Origin: Pseudomonas sp. SL4(2022)
GTDB lineage: Bacteria > Pseudomonadota > Gammaproteobacteria > Pseudomonadales > Pseudomonadaceae
DNA: 64,000 nucleotides
Reading direction: 5' to 3'
Assembly (NCBI RefSeq): GCF_026625725.1
Contig: NZ_CP113060.1
Coordinates: 1,184,001 to 1,248,000 of the forward strand
Below, in pieces: positions 46,252 through 56,178 of this stretch. Under the pieces are notes generated by a model. That model was not told where the DNA came from. It saw only the letters and a program-made list of their open reading frames with translations, and did no database searches. Every line of letters starts with the position of its first letter. Positions within the stretch are counted from its first letter, which is position 1. The translations under genes were made by a program, and so were the position numbers.

Positions 46252-49200
46252 TCTGGCGATCCCCTTTCGGGTCATAGAACACGGAGCTGACGATTTCGGC
46301 TTCGATCAGGCTGCCATCGGCCAGCGGTGCAAACACCCGCTCGCCAATGCGTTTGAGGCCGCCCTTGACCACACCCATGGCGAAGGAATAACCCAACGCC
46401 GCGCTCATGTAGCTGGAGGTGACGTGGCCGACCATCTGCATCGGGATGGACTGTTTCGGGTCGAACACCAGTTGCGCGCCTTCCGGCAGCACCTTGTTGG
46501 GGTCGACAGGTTTGAGCCCGACCAGCTGCTTGCGGTCTTCACGCAGGCTGTCTTCGCGGTTCATGCCGCGCCAGCCGATCCACGAGAACGGTTTGGTGCG
46601 GCCCACGCACCAGCCCATGTTGAGGTCGTCTGGGGTGACCGAGCCGTCGGTGTCCTGACCGACGATGATGAAGCCCTTTTCGGCACGCAGCACGTGCATG
46701 GTCTCGGTGCCGTAAGGCGTCAGGCCGTGCTTCTGGCCGGCTGCGATGATTTTTTCCCACACGCCCAGGGCGTAGTCGGCCTGCACGTTGACTTCGTAGC
46801 TCAGCTCACCGGTGAAGGAGATGCGGAACACCCGCGCTGGCACGCCGCCGACCTGGCCTTCCTTCCAACTCATAAAGGGGAAGGCGTCTTTGTCCAGATC
46901 AATGTCGGTGACCTCGGCCAGCAGCTTGCGGCTGTTGGGGCCGGACAGGGTCATGGTCGCCCAGTGGTCGGTGACCGAGGTGAAGTACACCTTCAGCTCC
47001 GGCCACTCGGTCTGGTGGTAGATTTCCAGCCATTCCATCACCCGCGCGGCACCGCCGGTGGTGGTGGTCATCAGGAAGTGGTTGTCGGCCAGGCAGGCGG
47101 TCACACCGTCGTCGAAGACCATGCCGTCTTCCTTGCACATCAAGCCATAGCGCGCCTTGCCCACATCCAGCTTGGTCCAGGCGTTGGTGTACACGCGGTT
47201 GAGAAACTCGCGGGCATCCGGGCCTTGAATATCGATCTTGCCCAGCGTCGAAGCATCGAGAATGCCGACCGCGTTACGCACCGCCAGGCACTCGCGGGCC
47301 ACGGCGGCGTGCAGGTCTTCACCGGTTTTAGGGAAGTACCAGGGGCGTTTCCACTGGCCCACGTCTTCGAACTCGGCACCGTTTTGCAGGTGCCAGCTTT
47401 GCATCGCGGTGTAACGCTTGGGCTCGAACAGCGCGCCACAGTGACGACCGGCCACCGCGCCGAAGGTCACCGGGGTGTAGTTCGGGCGGAACATGGTGGT
47501 ACCCATCTGCGGGATGCTGATGCCCAGCGAACGGGCGGCAATTGCCAAACCGTTGATATTGCCCAGCTTGCCCTGGTCGGTGCCGAAGCCCAGCGCGGTG
47601 TAGCGTTTGACGTGCTCGACCGACTCGAAGCCCTCGCGGGTGGCCAGCTCGATACCGGCAGCGGTGACGTCGTTCTGCAGGTCGACAAACTGCTTGGGCG
47701 CACGCGCCGTCGGCTTGTCGTGCGGCACTTGGAACAGTGCCAGGGACGGCTCTTCCATGCGCACGGCCACCTGCGGCAGGCTGGCGGCAACGGCTTTAAA
47801 ACCGGCTTCGGCGGCGGCTGAAACACCGGCCTCGAAACCATCGGCCAGGGCATCACCCAGGCTGAACACACCATTTACAGCACCGGCGCACAGGCGCTTC
47901 TGAAAGCCGCCCTCGCCCGGCACAAAGGCCAGAATATCTTCACGCCAGGTCGGCCGGCCGCCCAGGTGCGAGGCCAGGTGCACCACCGGGCTGTAGCCGC
48001 CGGAGCTGACGATCAAATCGCAGTCGAGCACCTCACCCGGGCTGCTGACCTTATGGCTCTGCACATCGATGGCGCAGATGCGCGCAGCGGTCACGCGCTT
48101 GCTGCCGGCGGCTTCGACCACCGCGCTGCCGGTGAGGATACGCACACCCCGTGCGCGCGCCTCTTCCACCCAGCTGCCGCGTGGGTTGCTGCGGGCATCG
48201 GCCACCGCCACCACCGGCAAGCCGGCATCCAGCCAGTCGAGCACCACGCGGTAGGCGTAATCGTTGTTGGTCGACAGCACCAGCTGCTTGCCCGGCGCCA
48301 CGCCATAACGGCGCACGTAGGTGGACACCGCATCGGCGAGCATGTTGCCCGGCACGTCGTTGTTGGCGTACACCAGCGGCCGCTCGTGGGCGCCGGTAGC
48401 CAGCACCACACGTGTGGCGCGTACGCGGTGCATGCGCTGGCGCACCATACCCATGGGTGCAATTTCACCGAGGTGATCAGTCAGGCGCTGGTGAATGGTG
48501 AGGAAGTTGTGATCGTGGTAACCGTTGACCGTCGAGCGCGGCAACAGAGTGACTTCAGGCATGCCAGACAGCTCGGCAATCACCTGCGCGGCCCAGTCGG
48601 CGGCCGGTTTGCCGTCGAGGGTTTCGCGGGTGCTGAGCAGGCTGCCGCCGAACTCTTCCTGCTCATCGGCCAGGATTACCCGTGCACCGCTGCGCGCAGC
48701 CGCCAGCGCTGCGGCCAGGCCCGCCGGGCCGGCACCGACCACCAGCACGTCGCAGTGCTGGTTCATGTAGTCGTAGCTGTCCGGGTCCACGGCGGTTGGC
48801 GCGCGGCCAAGCCCTGCAGCCTTGCGGATGTATTTTTCGTAGGTCAGCCAGAGGTTCTGCGGGTACATAAAGGTTTTGTAGTAAAACCCCGGCGGCATCA
48901 TCTTGCCGCCGACCTTGCCGAGAATGCCCATCAGGTCGGTGTTCACGCTCGGCCAGCCGTTGGTGCTGCTGGCGACCAAACCGGCATACAGCGCCTGCTG
49001 GGTGGCGCGCACGTTGGGGATCTGCGCCGCTTCGGTGCTGCCAATCTGCAGCACGGCGTTCGGCTCTTCCGCGCCGGCGGCAACGATGCCGCGCGGCCGC
49101 GAATACTTGAAGCTGCGCCCGACGATATCCACGCCATTGGCCAGCAAGGCGGCGGCCAGGGTGTCACCGGCAAAGCCCTGGTAGCGCTGTCCGTTGAAGC

Positions 49201-49264
49201 TGAATGTGAGGGGCTGGCTGCGGTCAACGCGGCCGCCGCTGGCAAGACGATTGACCTGGCTCAT
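46244..49264 (-). CDS. soxA: Sarcosine oxidase alpha subunit
   Basis: Oxidative demethylation of sarcosine to glycine, with transfer of the methyl carbon to tetrahydrofolate. 1006 residues: an N-terminal 2Fe-2S-like fold (about 15-110), an NAD/FAD domain with DVLVVGAGPAGLAAALAAAR, and a C-terminal GcvT/aminomethyltransferase domain that binds folate (from about 610). Length is normal for the heterotetrameric enzyme. Overlaps soxD by 4 bases at its start and soxG by 8 at its end. Confidence 0.96.
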   Translation of the reverse strand: MSQVNRLASGGRVDRSQPLTFSFNGQRYQGFAGDTLAAALLANGVDIVGRSFKYSRPRGIVAAGAEEPNAVLQIGSTEAAQIPNVRATQQALYAGLVASSTNGWPSVNTDLMGILGKVGGKMMPPGFYYKTFMYPQNLWLTYEKYIRKAAGLGRAPTAVDPDSYDYMNQHCDVLVVGAGPAGLAAALAAARSGARVILADEQEEFGGSLLSTRETLDGKPAADWAAQVIAELSGMPEVTLLPRSTVNGYHDHNFLTIHQRLTDHLGEIAPMGMVRQRMHRVRATRVVLATGAHERPLVYANNDVPGNMLADAVSTYVRRYGVAPGKQLVLSTNNDYAYRVVLDWLDAGLPVVAVADARSNPRGSWVEEARARGVRILTGSAVVEAAGSKRVTAARICAIDVQSHKVSSPGEVLDCDLIVSSGGYSPVVHLASHLGGRPTWREDILAFVPGEGGFQKRLCAGAVNGVFSLGDALADGFEAGVSAAAEAGFKAVAASLPQVAVRMEEPSLALFQVPHDKPTARAPKQFVDLQNDVTAAGIELATREGFESVEHVKRYTALGFGTDQGKLGNINGLAIAARSLGISIPQMGTTMFRPNYTPVTFGAVAGRHCGALFEPKRYTAMQSWHLQNGAEFEDVGQWKRPWYFPKTGEDLHAAVARECLAVRNAVGILDASTLGKIDIQGPDAREFLNRVYTNAWTKLDVGKARYGLMCKEDGMVFDDGVTACLADNHFLMTTTTGGAARVMEWLEIYHQTEWPELKVYFTSVTDHWATMTLSGPNSRKLLAEVTDIDLDKDAFPFMSWKEGQVGGVPARVFRISFTGELSYEVNVQADYALGVWEKIIAAGQKHGLTPYGTETMHVLRAEKGFIIVGQDTDGSVTPDDLNMGWCVGRTKPFSWIGWRGMNREDSLREDRKQLVGLKPVDPNKVLPEGAQLVFDPKQSIPMQMVGHVTSSYMSAALGYSFAMGVVKGGLKRIGERVFAPLADGSLIEAEIVSSVFYDPKGDRQNV

Positions 49265-49587
49265 GCCGTTACTCCTTGGTCGCTGGCCTTTTTCTCGGCC
49301 GTGCCAGCAGCGGTGACGCTGGGCTTCTCACCGATCTTGTAGGTTTCGAGAATTTCGTAGGTCACCGTGTGACGGGTGGCGTTGAAGTACTTGCGGCAGC
49401 CGGCGGCATGCACCCACAGCTCGTGGTGGATGCCGCGCGGGTTATCGCGGAAGAACAGGTACTCGCCCCACTCGGCATCGGTGCAGGCAGCCGGGTCCAG
49501 CGGGCGCGGAATATGCGCCTGGCCCTTGGCGTGGAATTCCTCTTCGGAGCGCAGTTCGCCGCAGTGAGGGCAGAAGATATGCAACAT
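49261..49587 (-). CDS. soxD: Sarcosine oxidase delta subunit
   Basis: 108-residue zinc-binding subunit: CPHCGELRSEEEF near the N-terminus and later HAAGCRKYFNATRHTVT. The stop overlaps the soxA start (ATGA). Starts 12 bases after soxB. Confidence 0.95.
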   Translation of the reverse strand: MLHIFCPHCGELRSEEEFHAKGQAHIPRPLDPAACTDAEWGEYLFFRDNPRGIHHELWVHAAGCRKYFNATRHTVTYEILETYKIGEKPSVTAAGTAEKKASDQGVTA

Positions 49588-49599
49588 GGGGAAGCCCTC

Positions 49600-50850
49600 T
49601 TAGTGAGCCACGGCAGCAGCGCCGTGCTCGTCGATCAATGCGCCGGTGTGGAAACGGTCCATGGAGAACGGCTTGGCCAGCGGGTGCATTTCGCCCTTGG
49701 CCAGGCTGGCGGCGAACACGTGGCCCGAACCCGGCGTGGCCTTGAAGCCGCCGGTGCCCCAGCCGCAGTTGAAGAACAGATTGGGCACCGGGGTCTTGGA
49801 AATGATCGGGCAGGCGTCCGGCGAGGTGTCGACGATGCCGCCCCACTGGCGGTTCATGCGCACCCGCGAGAGCACCGGGAACATCTCGACGATGGCCTGC
49901 AGGGTGTGCTCGATGGTCGGGTAGGAGCCGCGCTGGCCGTAGCCGTTGTAGCCGTCGATACCGGCGCCGATGACCAGATCGCCCTTGTCGGACTGACTGA
50001 TGTAACCGTGCACGGCGTTGGACATGATCACGCTGTCGATGACCGGTTTGATCGGCTCGGATACCAGCGCCTGCAGCGGATGGGATTCCAGCGGCAGGCG
50101 GAAACCGGCCAAGCCGGCCATGTGCCCGGAGTTACCGGCCGTAACCACGCCCACGCGTTTGCCGCCGATAAAGCCCTTGTTGGTTTCCACGCCGATGCAC
50201 ACGCCGTTTTCCTTGCGGAAACCGATCACCTCGGTCTGCTGGATCAGGTCCACGCCCAGTGCATCGGCGGCGCGGGCATAGCCCCAGGCCACGGCATCGT
50301 GACGGGCCACGCCACCACGGCGCTGCACGGTGGAACCCAGCACCGGGTAACGGGTGTTCTTGCTGCAATCGAGGTACGGAATCTCGGCGGCCACCTGCTT
50401 GGCATCCAGCAGTTCGCCGTCCACGCCATTGAGGCGGTTGGCGCTGACGCGGCGCTCGGAGTCGCGCATGTCTTGCAGCGTATGACACAGGTTGTAGACG
50501 CCGCGCTGGCTGAACATGACGTTGTAGTTGAGGTCCTGGGACAGGCCTTCCCACAGCTTCATCGCATGCTCATACAGGTGCGCCGACTCATCCCACAGGT
50601 AGTTGGAACGCACGATGGTGGTGTTGCGCGCCGTGTTACCGCCGCCCAGCCAGCCCTTCTCGATCACCGCGACGTTCTTGATGCCGAACTCTTTGGCCAG
50701 GTAATAGGCCGTGGCCAGACCGTGGCCGCCACCGCCGACGATGATCACGTCGTACACCGGCTTGGGCGTTGGGTTGCGCCACATGCGCTGCCAATTTTCG
50801 TGGTGGCTGAACGCGTGCTTGAACAGGCCGAAGCCGGAATAACGTTGCAT
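49600..50850 (-). CDS. soxB: Sarcosine oxidase beta subunit
   Basis: Catalytic flavoprotein subunit, 416 residues. The N-terminal dinucleotide fold VYDVIIVGGGGHGLATAYYL binds FAD, and the region around GNTARNTTIVRSNYLWDES holds the segment for covalent FMN. ATG 50850 (MQRYSGFGLFKHAF) is chosen with AGGAG upstream. First gene of soxBDAG, which continues to purU and fdhA. Confidence 0.96.
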   Translation of the reverse strand: MQRYSGFGLFKHAFSHHENWQRMWRNPTPKPVYDVIIVGGGGHGLATAYYLAKEFGIKNVAVIEKGWLGGGNTARNTTIVRSNYLWDESAHLYEHAMKLWEGLSQDLNYNVMFSQRGVYNLCHTLQDMRDSERRVSANRLNGVDGELLDAKQVAAEIPYLDCSKNTRYPVLGSTVQRRGGVARHDAVAWGYARAADALGVDLIQQTEVIGFRKENGVCIGVETNKGFIGGKRVGVVTAGNSGHMAGLAGFRLPLESHPLQALVSEPIKPVIDSVIMSNAVHGYISQSDKGDLVIGAGIDGYNGYGQRGSYPTIEHTLQAIVEMFPVLSRVRMNRQWGGIVDTSPDACPIISKTPVPNLFFNCGWGTGGFKATPGSGHVFAASLAKGEMHPLAKPFSMDRFHTGALIDEHGAAAVAH

Positions 50851-50931
50851 GGGATGCTCCTGAAATCGGGGTACTGCAATCTCTGTCGCCCGTGAAATGG
50901 ATCTGCCTTTATCCATCCCCTCGGCCGCAAC

Positions 50932-51005
50932 GGTGGATGTAAAAAGCGACATCCACCCTACAAATCAATCAGGCCGTAGGGTGGATCACGCTTTACCGAT
51001 CCACC
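50932..51005. repeat. REP-type pair, family B, copy 1
   Basis: Two facing hairpins: GGTGGATGT...ACATCCACCCTAC (50932-50961) and GTAGGGTGGAT...GATCCACC (50976-51005). Lies between glyA and soxB; related copies at 54708 and 58163. Confidence 0.85.
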
Positions 51006-51021
51006 AAAACCGCCACACGCG

Positions 51022-52275
<1,254 letters not shown>

Positions 52276-52399
52276 CGCGAATCTCCTGCGGCAGCCACTG
52301 CGGCGCATCTGGTCGATCGGGGAACGAACCCCAGTTGCCACCGATGGTATGACTCACCCCGCAGCGCCAGATGCCTAGGCGCGCCACGGGGGATTGCGT

Positions 52400-52421
52400 T
52401 TGCGACATGCACGCGTCGCAA
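52400..52421. promoter_or_regulatory. Perfect inverted repeat in the glyA / ltaE divergent region
   Basis: TTGCGAC-N8-GTCGCAA, about 125 bases before glyA and 139 before ltaE, inside a 284-base gap. A likely operator for a regulator of glycine-betaine or sarcosine catabolism (GbdR and SouR are the known candidates in P. aeruginosa); identity not established. Confidence 0.5.
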
Positions 52422-52559
52422 TTGCGTAGGCGAGCAGAAGACAGCACGTTGCGGCTTCGCTTGCATGGCCGAGGATGTCGCCCTGATATCTGCACAACGG
52501 CGTGACCGCCGATACAGTTAATGCATCGATACAAGGCACCTCACAGACAAGGAACGCCC

Positions 52560-53603
52560 ATGCCCGATCTCTCGCAACAATTCGCCAGCGACAACTACTC
52601 CGGTATCTGCCCGGAAGCCTGGGCCGCCATGGCTGAAGCCAATCAGGGCCACCAGCGTGCGTACGGCGATGACGAGTGGACGGCGCGTGCCGCCGACCAC
52701 TTCCGCCGCCTGTTTGAAACCGACTGCGAAGTGTTTTTCGCCTTTAACGGTACGGCGGCCAACTCCCTGGCCCTGGCGTCGTTGTGCCAGAGCTACCACA
52801 GCGTGATCTGCTCGGAGACCGCCCACGTCGAAACCGACGAATGCGGCGCGCCGGAGTTCTTCTCCAATGGCTCCAAACTGCTGCTGGCCAAGACCGAAAA
52901 CGGCAAGCTGACCCCTGCAGCCATCCGCGACATTGCCCGCAAACGCCAGGACATCCACTACCCCAAACCCCGCGTGGTAACCCTGACCCAGGCCACGGAA
53001 GTCGGCACGGTCTACAGCCCCGATGAAGTGCGGGCGATCAGCGCGGTGTGCCGCGAACTGGGCCTGCACCTGCACATGGACGGCGCGCGCTTCTCCAATG
53101 CCTGCGCCTTTCTCGGCTGCAGCCCCGCCGAGCTGACCTGGAAAGCCGGTGTGGACGTGCTGTGTTTTGGTGGCACCAAGAACGGCATGGCGGTGGGTGA
53201 GGCGATACTGTTCTTCAACAAGGACCTGGCCGAAGACTTCGACTACCGCTGCAAGCAGGCCGGTCAGCTGGCCTCAAAGATGCGTTACCTGTCCGCGCCC
53301 TGGGTCGGCATCCTGCACAACGATGCCTGGCTGAAATACGCCCAGCACGCCAACCGCTGCGCGCAACTGCTCGCCGAGTTGGTCAACGACATTCCGGGGG
53401 TCAGCCTGATGTTCCCGGTGCAGGCCAACGGTGTGTTTTTGCAGATGTCGGAACCGGCGCTGGAAACCCTGCGCGGCCAGGGCTGGCGCTTCTACACCTT
53501 TATCGGGGCCGGCGGCGCACGCTTTATGTGTTCCTGGGACACCGACGAAGCACGGGTGCGCCAGCTCGCGGGGGATATTCATCAGGCGATGACGGCCAGC
53601 TAA
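52560..53603 (+). CDS. ltaE: Low-specificity L-threonine aldolase
   Basis: PLP enzyme that splits L-threonine or L-allo-threonine to glycine and acetaldehyde. 347 residues; PLP lysine in CFGGTKNGMAVGEAI, with LHMDGARFSNA and the N-terminal FASDNYSGICPEAW. ATG 52560 has AAGGA upstream. Divergent from glyA, feeding or draining the same glycine pool. Annotated ltaA in some genomes. Confidence 0.93.
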   Translation: MPDLSQQFASDNYSGICPEAWAAMAEANQGHQRAYGDDEWTARAADHFRRLFETDCEVFFAFNGTAANSLALASLCQSYHSVICSETAHVETDECGAPEFFSNGSKLLLAKTENGKLTPAAIRDIARKRQDIHYPKPRVVTLTQATEVGTVYSPDEVRAISAVCRELGLHLHMDGARFSNACAFLGCSPAELTWKAGVDVLCFGGTKNGMAVGEAILFFNKDLAEDFDYRCKQAGQLASKMRYLSAPWVGILHNDAWLKYAQHANRCAQLLAELVNDIPGVSLMFPVQANGVFLQMSEPALETLRGQGWRFYTFIGAGGARFMCSWDTDEARVRQLAGDIHQAMTAS

Positions 53604-53645
53604 GCAAGACGCTCACAGACGGCCGCTGACGCCTGCATCAGACCC

Positions 53646-53897
53646 TCAGGAAGGACGGGGAACCAGCGCGGGCAGCAAGGTGCGCGAGATCGCCTCACGC
53701 ACATTCGGCAACAGCGTGGCGCTGCCACCCAGCAACTCCTCCACCAGCCTGCGCAGGGCCAGCGCGCGCTCCGGGCTGAGCCCGCTGACGGCATGCTCGC
53801 ACGCCTGCTCGGCGGTGACGCCAGGTGGAATCGACAACCCCAGCGCCACCAGGCGTTCGCGTAGGTCCTCCTGATCGATCAGGTCGGCGTGCATCAT
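53646..53897 (-). CDS. 83-residue hypothetical protein after etfB (PA5401-type)
   Basis: Small acidic helical protein, MMHADLIDQEDLRERLVALG..., no family recognised. GGAGGA six bases before ATG 53897 supports translation. It follows etfB by 25 bases and so is the last gene of the leftward run M19-like, DUF5943, dgcA, dgcB, etfA, etfB. Role in betaine catabolism not known. Confidence 0.7.
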   Translation of the reverse strand: MMHADLIDQEDLRERLVALGLSIPPGVTAEQACEHAVSGLSPERALALRRLVEELLGGSATLLPNVREAISRTLLPALVPRPS

Positions 53898-53922
53898 GAT
53901 CCATTCCTCCAATGGTGGCGTG

Positions 53923-54696
53923 CTAGCGCAGCACGCCTTCTTCCAACAGCAACTTGAAGATAGCCTCGGCACCAGCCTGTGGCGAGACATCCTTGAGCAC
54001 CTGCCCGCCGCCGCCCGACGCTTTGGCCGTAGCGGCTTTCATGCGTTCGGCGCCGGTCTTGGCCTTGATCACCTTAAGGCGTTTGGGGCGCGGCTTCGCC
54101 GGTTGCAGCTGGGCGCTGGCCAACAGTGGATCGGCCACCAGCGCCACCTCTTCAGCGGTCAACAGGCCGCGCCGCGCCGGGCCGAAAGCGCTTTGCCGGG
54201 CAACGGGCGCGGCGTTATCCACGCTGGCGACAAACGGCAATCGCACCTGCAAGCGCCGGCGCTGACCGCGCGGTAAGGCTTGCAGCACCTGCGCCACGCC
54301 ATTGCTGACCTGCTCCACCGCCGCCAGCCCAACCACCAGCGGCCAGCCGAGGCGTTCCGCCAACAGGTAAGGCAACATGCCGGAGCCTTCGCCGGTTTCC
54401 GCTTGGCTGCCGGTCAGCACCAACTGCGCGCTGGAGTCAGCCAGGTAGTCGGCGAGCACCGGCAGCGCATCGCTGTGCGCTGGCTGTTCAAGAATTTTGA
54501 TCTGATTGAGGCCCATGCCCAGGTAAGCACGCAATGCTTCCTGCTGGGGATCGCCAGCATGCAGCACCTGCAACCGCTCACCGGCCAGACGCAGCCCCAG
54601 CTCGACCGCGCGGGCATCCTGCTCGGCGCGGCGTGGCCGGCCGGAGGTGGGATGCGCACCGACAGAAACCAGCGTAACGACCTGCAAATCAGTCAT
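53923..54696 (-). CDS. etfB: Electron transfer flavoprotein beta subunit
   Basis: 257 residues of the EtfB/FixA family, with the adenylate-binding segment VLTGSQAETGEGSGMLPYLLAE. With EtfA it takes electrons from the dimethylglycine demethylase and passes them to the respiratory chain. Dedicated to this cluster by position. The C-terminus is extended with a basic K- and A-rich stretch (about 195-235). Confidence 0.88.
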   Translation of the reverse strand: MTDLQVVTLVSVGAHPTSGRPRRAEQDARAVELGLRLAGERLQVLHAGDPQQEALRAYLGMGLNQIKILEQPAHSDALPVLADYLADSSAQLVLTGSQAETGEGSGMLPYLLAERLGWPLVVGLAAVEQVSNGVAQVLQALPRGQRRRLQVRLPFVASVDNAAPVARQSAFGPARRGLLTAEEVALVADPLLASAQLQPAKPRPKRLKVIKAKTGAERMKAATAKASGGGGQVLKDVSPQAGAEAIFKLLLEEGVLR

Positions 54697-54707
54697 GGCG
54701 CAGCTCC

Positions 54708-54784
54708 GTAGGGTGGAAGACGCTGTTTTCTTTCACCATCGCGGTGTGGGCAAGGGTGGATGGGTGAAGCGTCATCCACCCTAC
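54708..54784. repeat. REP-type pair, family B, copy 2
   Basis: GTAGGGTGGAAGACG (54708-54722) faces GGTGGATGGGTGAAGCGTCATCCACCCTAC (54755-54784, given as two arms). Sits in the etfA-etfB gap. Confidence 0.8.
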
Positions 54785-54791
54785 TGTTTGG

Positions 54792-56015
54792 TTACGCCAC
54801 ATTGCGTTCTGCCCCCTGCCGGTAGGCTGCAACCCGCTCAATCAATGCCTGCAAAATCGCGGCGGATTCGCCGATCACCGACAGATCAGCGCGTTTGATC
54901 ATGTCGCAGGTTGGGTCGAGGTTGATCGCCACCACTTTGTCGCAGGCACCGATGCCTTGCAGGTGCTGGATCGCCCCGGAAATCCCCACCGCCACGTAAA
55001 CCCGCGCGGTGACCCAGATGCCGGACGCGCCGACCTGGCGTTCACGACCCATAAAGCCATCGTCCACCGCCACCCGTGAGGCGCCTTCGGTCGCGCCCAG
55101 CGCCGCAGCGGCCTGGTGGAACAGCGCCCAGTCCTTCACGCCATTGCCGCCGGAGAGGATAAATTCGGCCTCGGCCATGGGGATCTGCGCGGGATCAACC
55201 GCCACCGCGCCCAAGTCCTGAATCCGTGGCAAGTGGCTGACCAGCGCTTCACTGAGCGCCAGCGGCCGCACTTCATGGCGGGTTTCGCTGACCGGCTCGG
55301 CGCATTCCACCGCTGCCAGAATCAGGCGGGGCGCTTGTTGCACCAAATCTTCCCGTCCGGCCCCCGCACGCCCGCTGGCCATGCCCTCGGCCACCTGCCA
55401 AACCCGTGTGGCCGGGCGTTCGCCGAGCTTGGCAGCCAGGCGGCGACCCAGCTCACCACCGCCATTCCGACTGTCGGGCAGCAACCAATGCCGCGGCGAC
55501 AATTGCCGTTCTACAGTGCCGAGTGCCAATACCCGCGCTTCCGGGGCGTAGCCGTCGAAACTGTCGCCCTCAAACTGCAGCAAGCGGTCGACGCCGTTGC
55601 TGTCGAAGGCACTTTCCTTGTGCTCGCCAAAGATCACCGCCACCACCGCACCGTCGCGACCGGCGAGCTTGTGCGCCAGGCCGAGCAGGTCCTTGTCATG
55701 GCTGCTCAGGCGGCCGCCGACCATGTCCGGCACCACGGCGATATAGAACGCCGGTTGCTCGACCACATGCAGCGGCAGCTGCACCACGGCGCTGGCCGTC
55801 GAGCGCTTGGCCGCGCCGCCTTGCTGCGCGCCAGAGCGGTCGATGCGTTTGAGGCCATTGGGGCCAATAAAGCCGACCGCATGCGGGTTCTTGCGCAGCA
55901 CCCCGGCGGCGCTGAGCCAGCTGGGCATCGCAGGTTGTGTGGCGGCATGCAGCGGATGCAGGCGGTTACGGGCAATCCATTCAGCCCGTGGGTCACGGCG
56001 GATCAGGTCGCTCAT
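54792..56015 (-). CDS. etfA: Electron transfer flavoprotein alpha subunit
   Basis: 407 residues; longer than housekeeping EtfA (about 310) because of an N-terminal extension of about 90 residues. The FAD domain at the C-terminus has ARVYVAVGISGAIQHLQGI, IGACDKVVAINLDPTCDMIK and RADLSVIGES. Partner of EtfB in dimethylglycine oxidation. ATG 56015 (MSDLIRRDPRAEW). Confidence 0.9.
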   Translation of the reverse strand: MSDLIRRDPRAEWIARNRLHPLHAATQPAMPSWLSAAGVLRKNPHAVGFIGPNGLKRIDRSGAQQGGAAKRSTASAVVQLPLHVVEQPAFYIAVVPDMVGGRLSSHDKDLLGLAHKLAGRDGAVVAVIFGEHKESAFDSNGVDRLLQFEGDSFDGYAPEARVLALGTVERQLSPRHWLLPDSRNGGGELGRRLAAKLGERPATRVWQVAEGMASGRAGAGREDLVQQAPRLILAAVECAEPVSETRHEVRPLALSEALVSHLPRIQDLGAVAVDPAQIPMAEAEFILSGGNGVKDWALFHQAAAALGATEGASRVAVDDGFMGRERQVGASGIWVTARVYVAVGISGAIQHLQGIGACDKVVAINLDPTCDMIKRADLSVIGESAAILQALIERVAAYRQGAERNVA

Positions 56016-56046
56016 GCACAGGACTCCGCGAGGTGTTGACGAAACC

Positions 56047-56160
56047 TAGGTTGGGTTGAGGCGCGCAGCGGCGAAGCCCAACACGCGTGCGCGAGAGAGA
56101 ACATCGAGCCGCGCGCTACGTGCGCCCTGTTGGGCTTCGCTGCGCTCAACGCCAACCTAC
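56047..56160. repeat. Large inverted repeat, family C
   Basis: TAGGTTGGGTTGAGGCGCGC with AGCGGCGAAGCCCAACA (from 56047) faces TGTTGGGCTTCGCTGCGCTCAACGCCAACCTA (to 56159). Fills the dgcB-etfA gap. Arms imperfect but long; a dispersed REP/BIME-type element. Confidence 0.8.
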
Positions 56161-56178
56161 AACCGGCGTGTACCTTCA

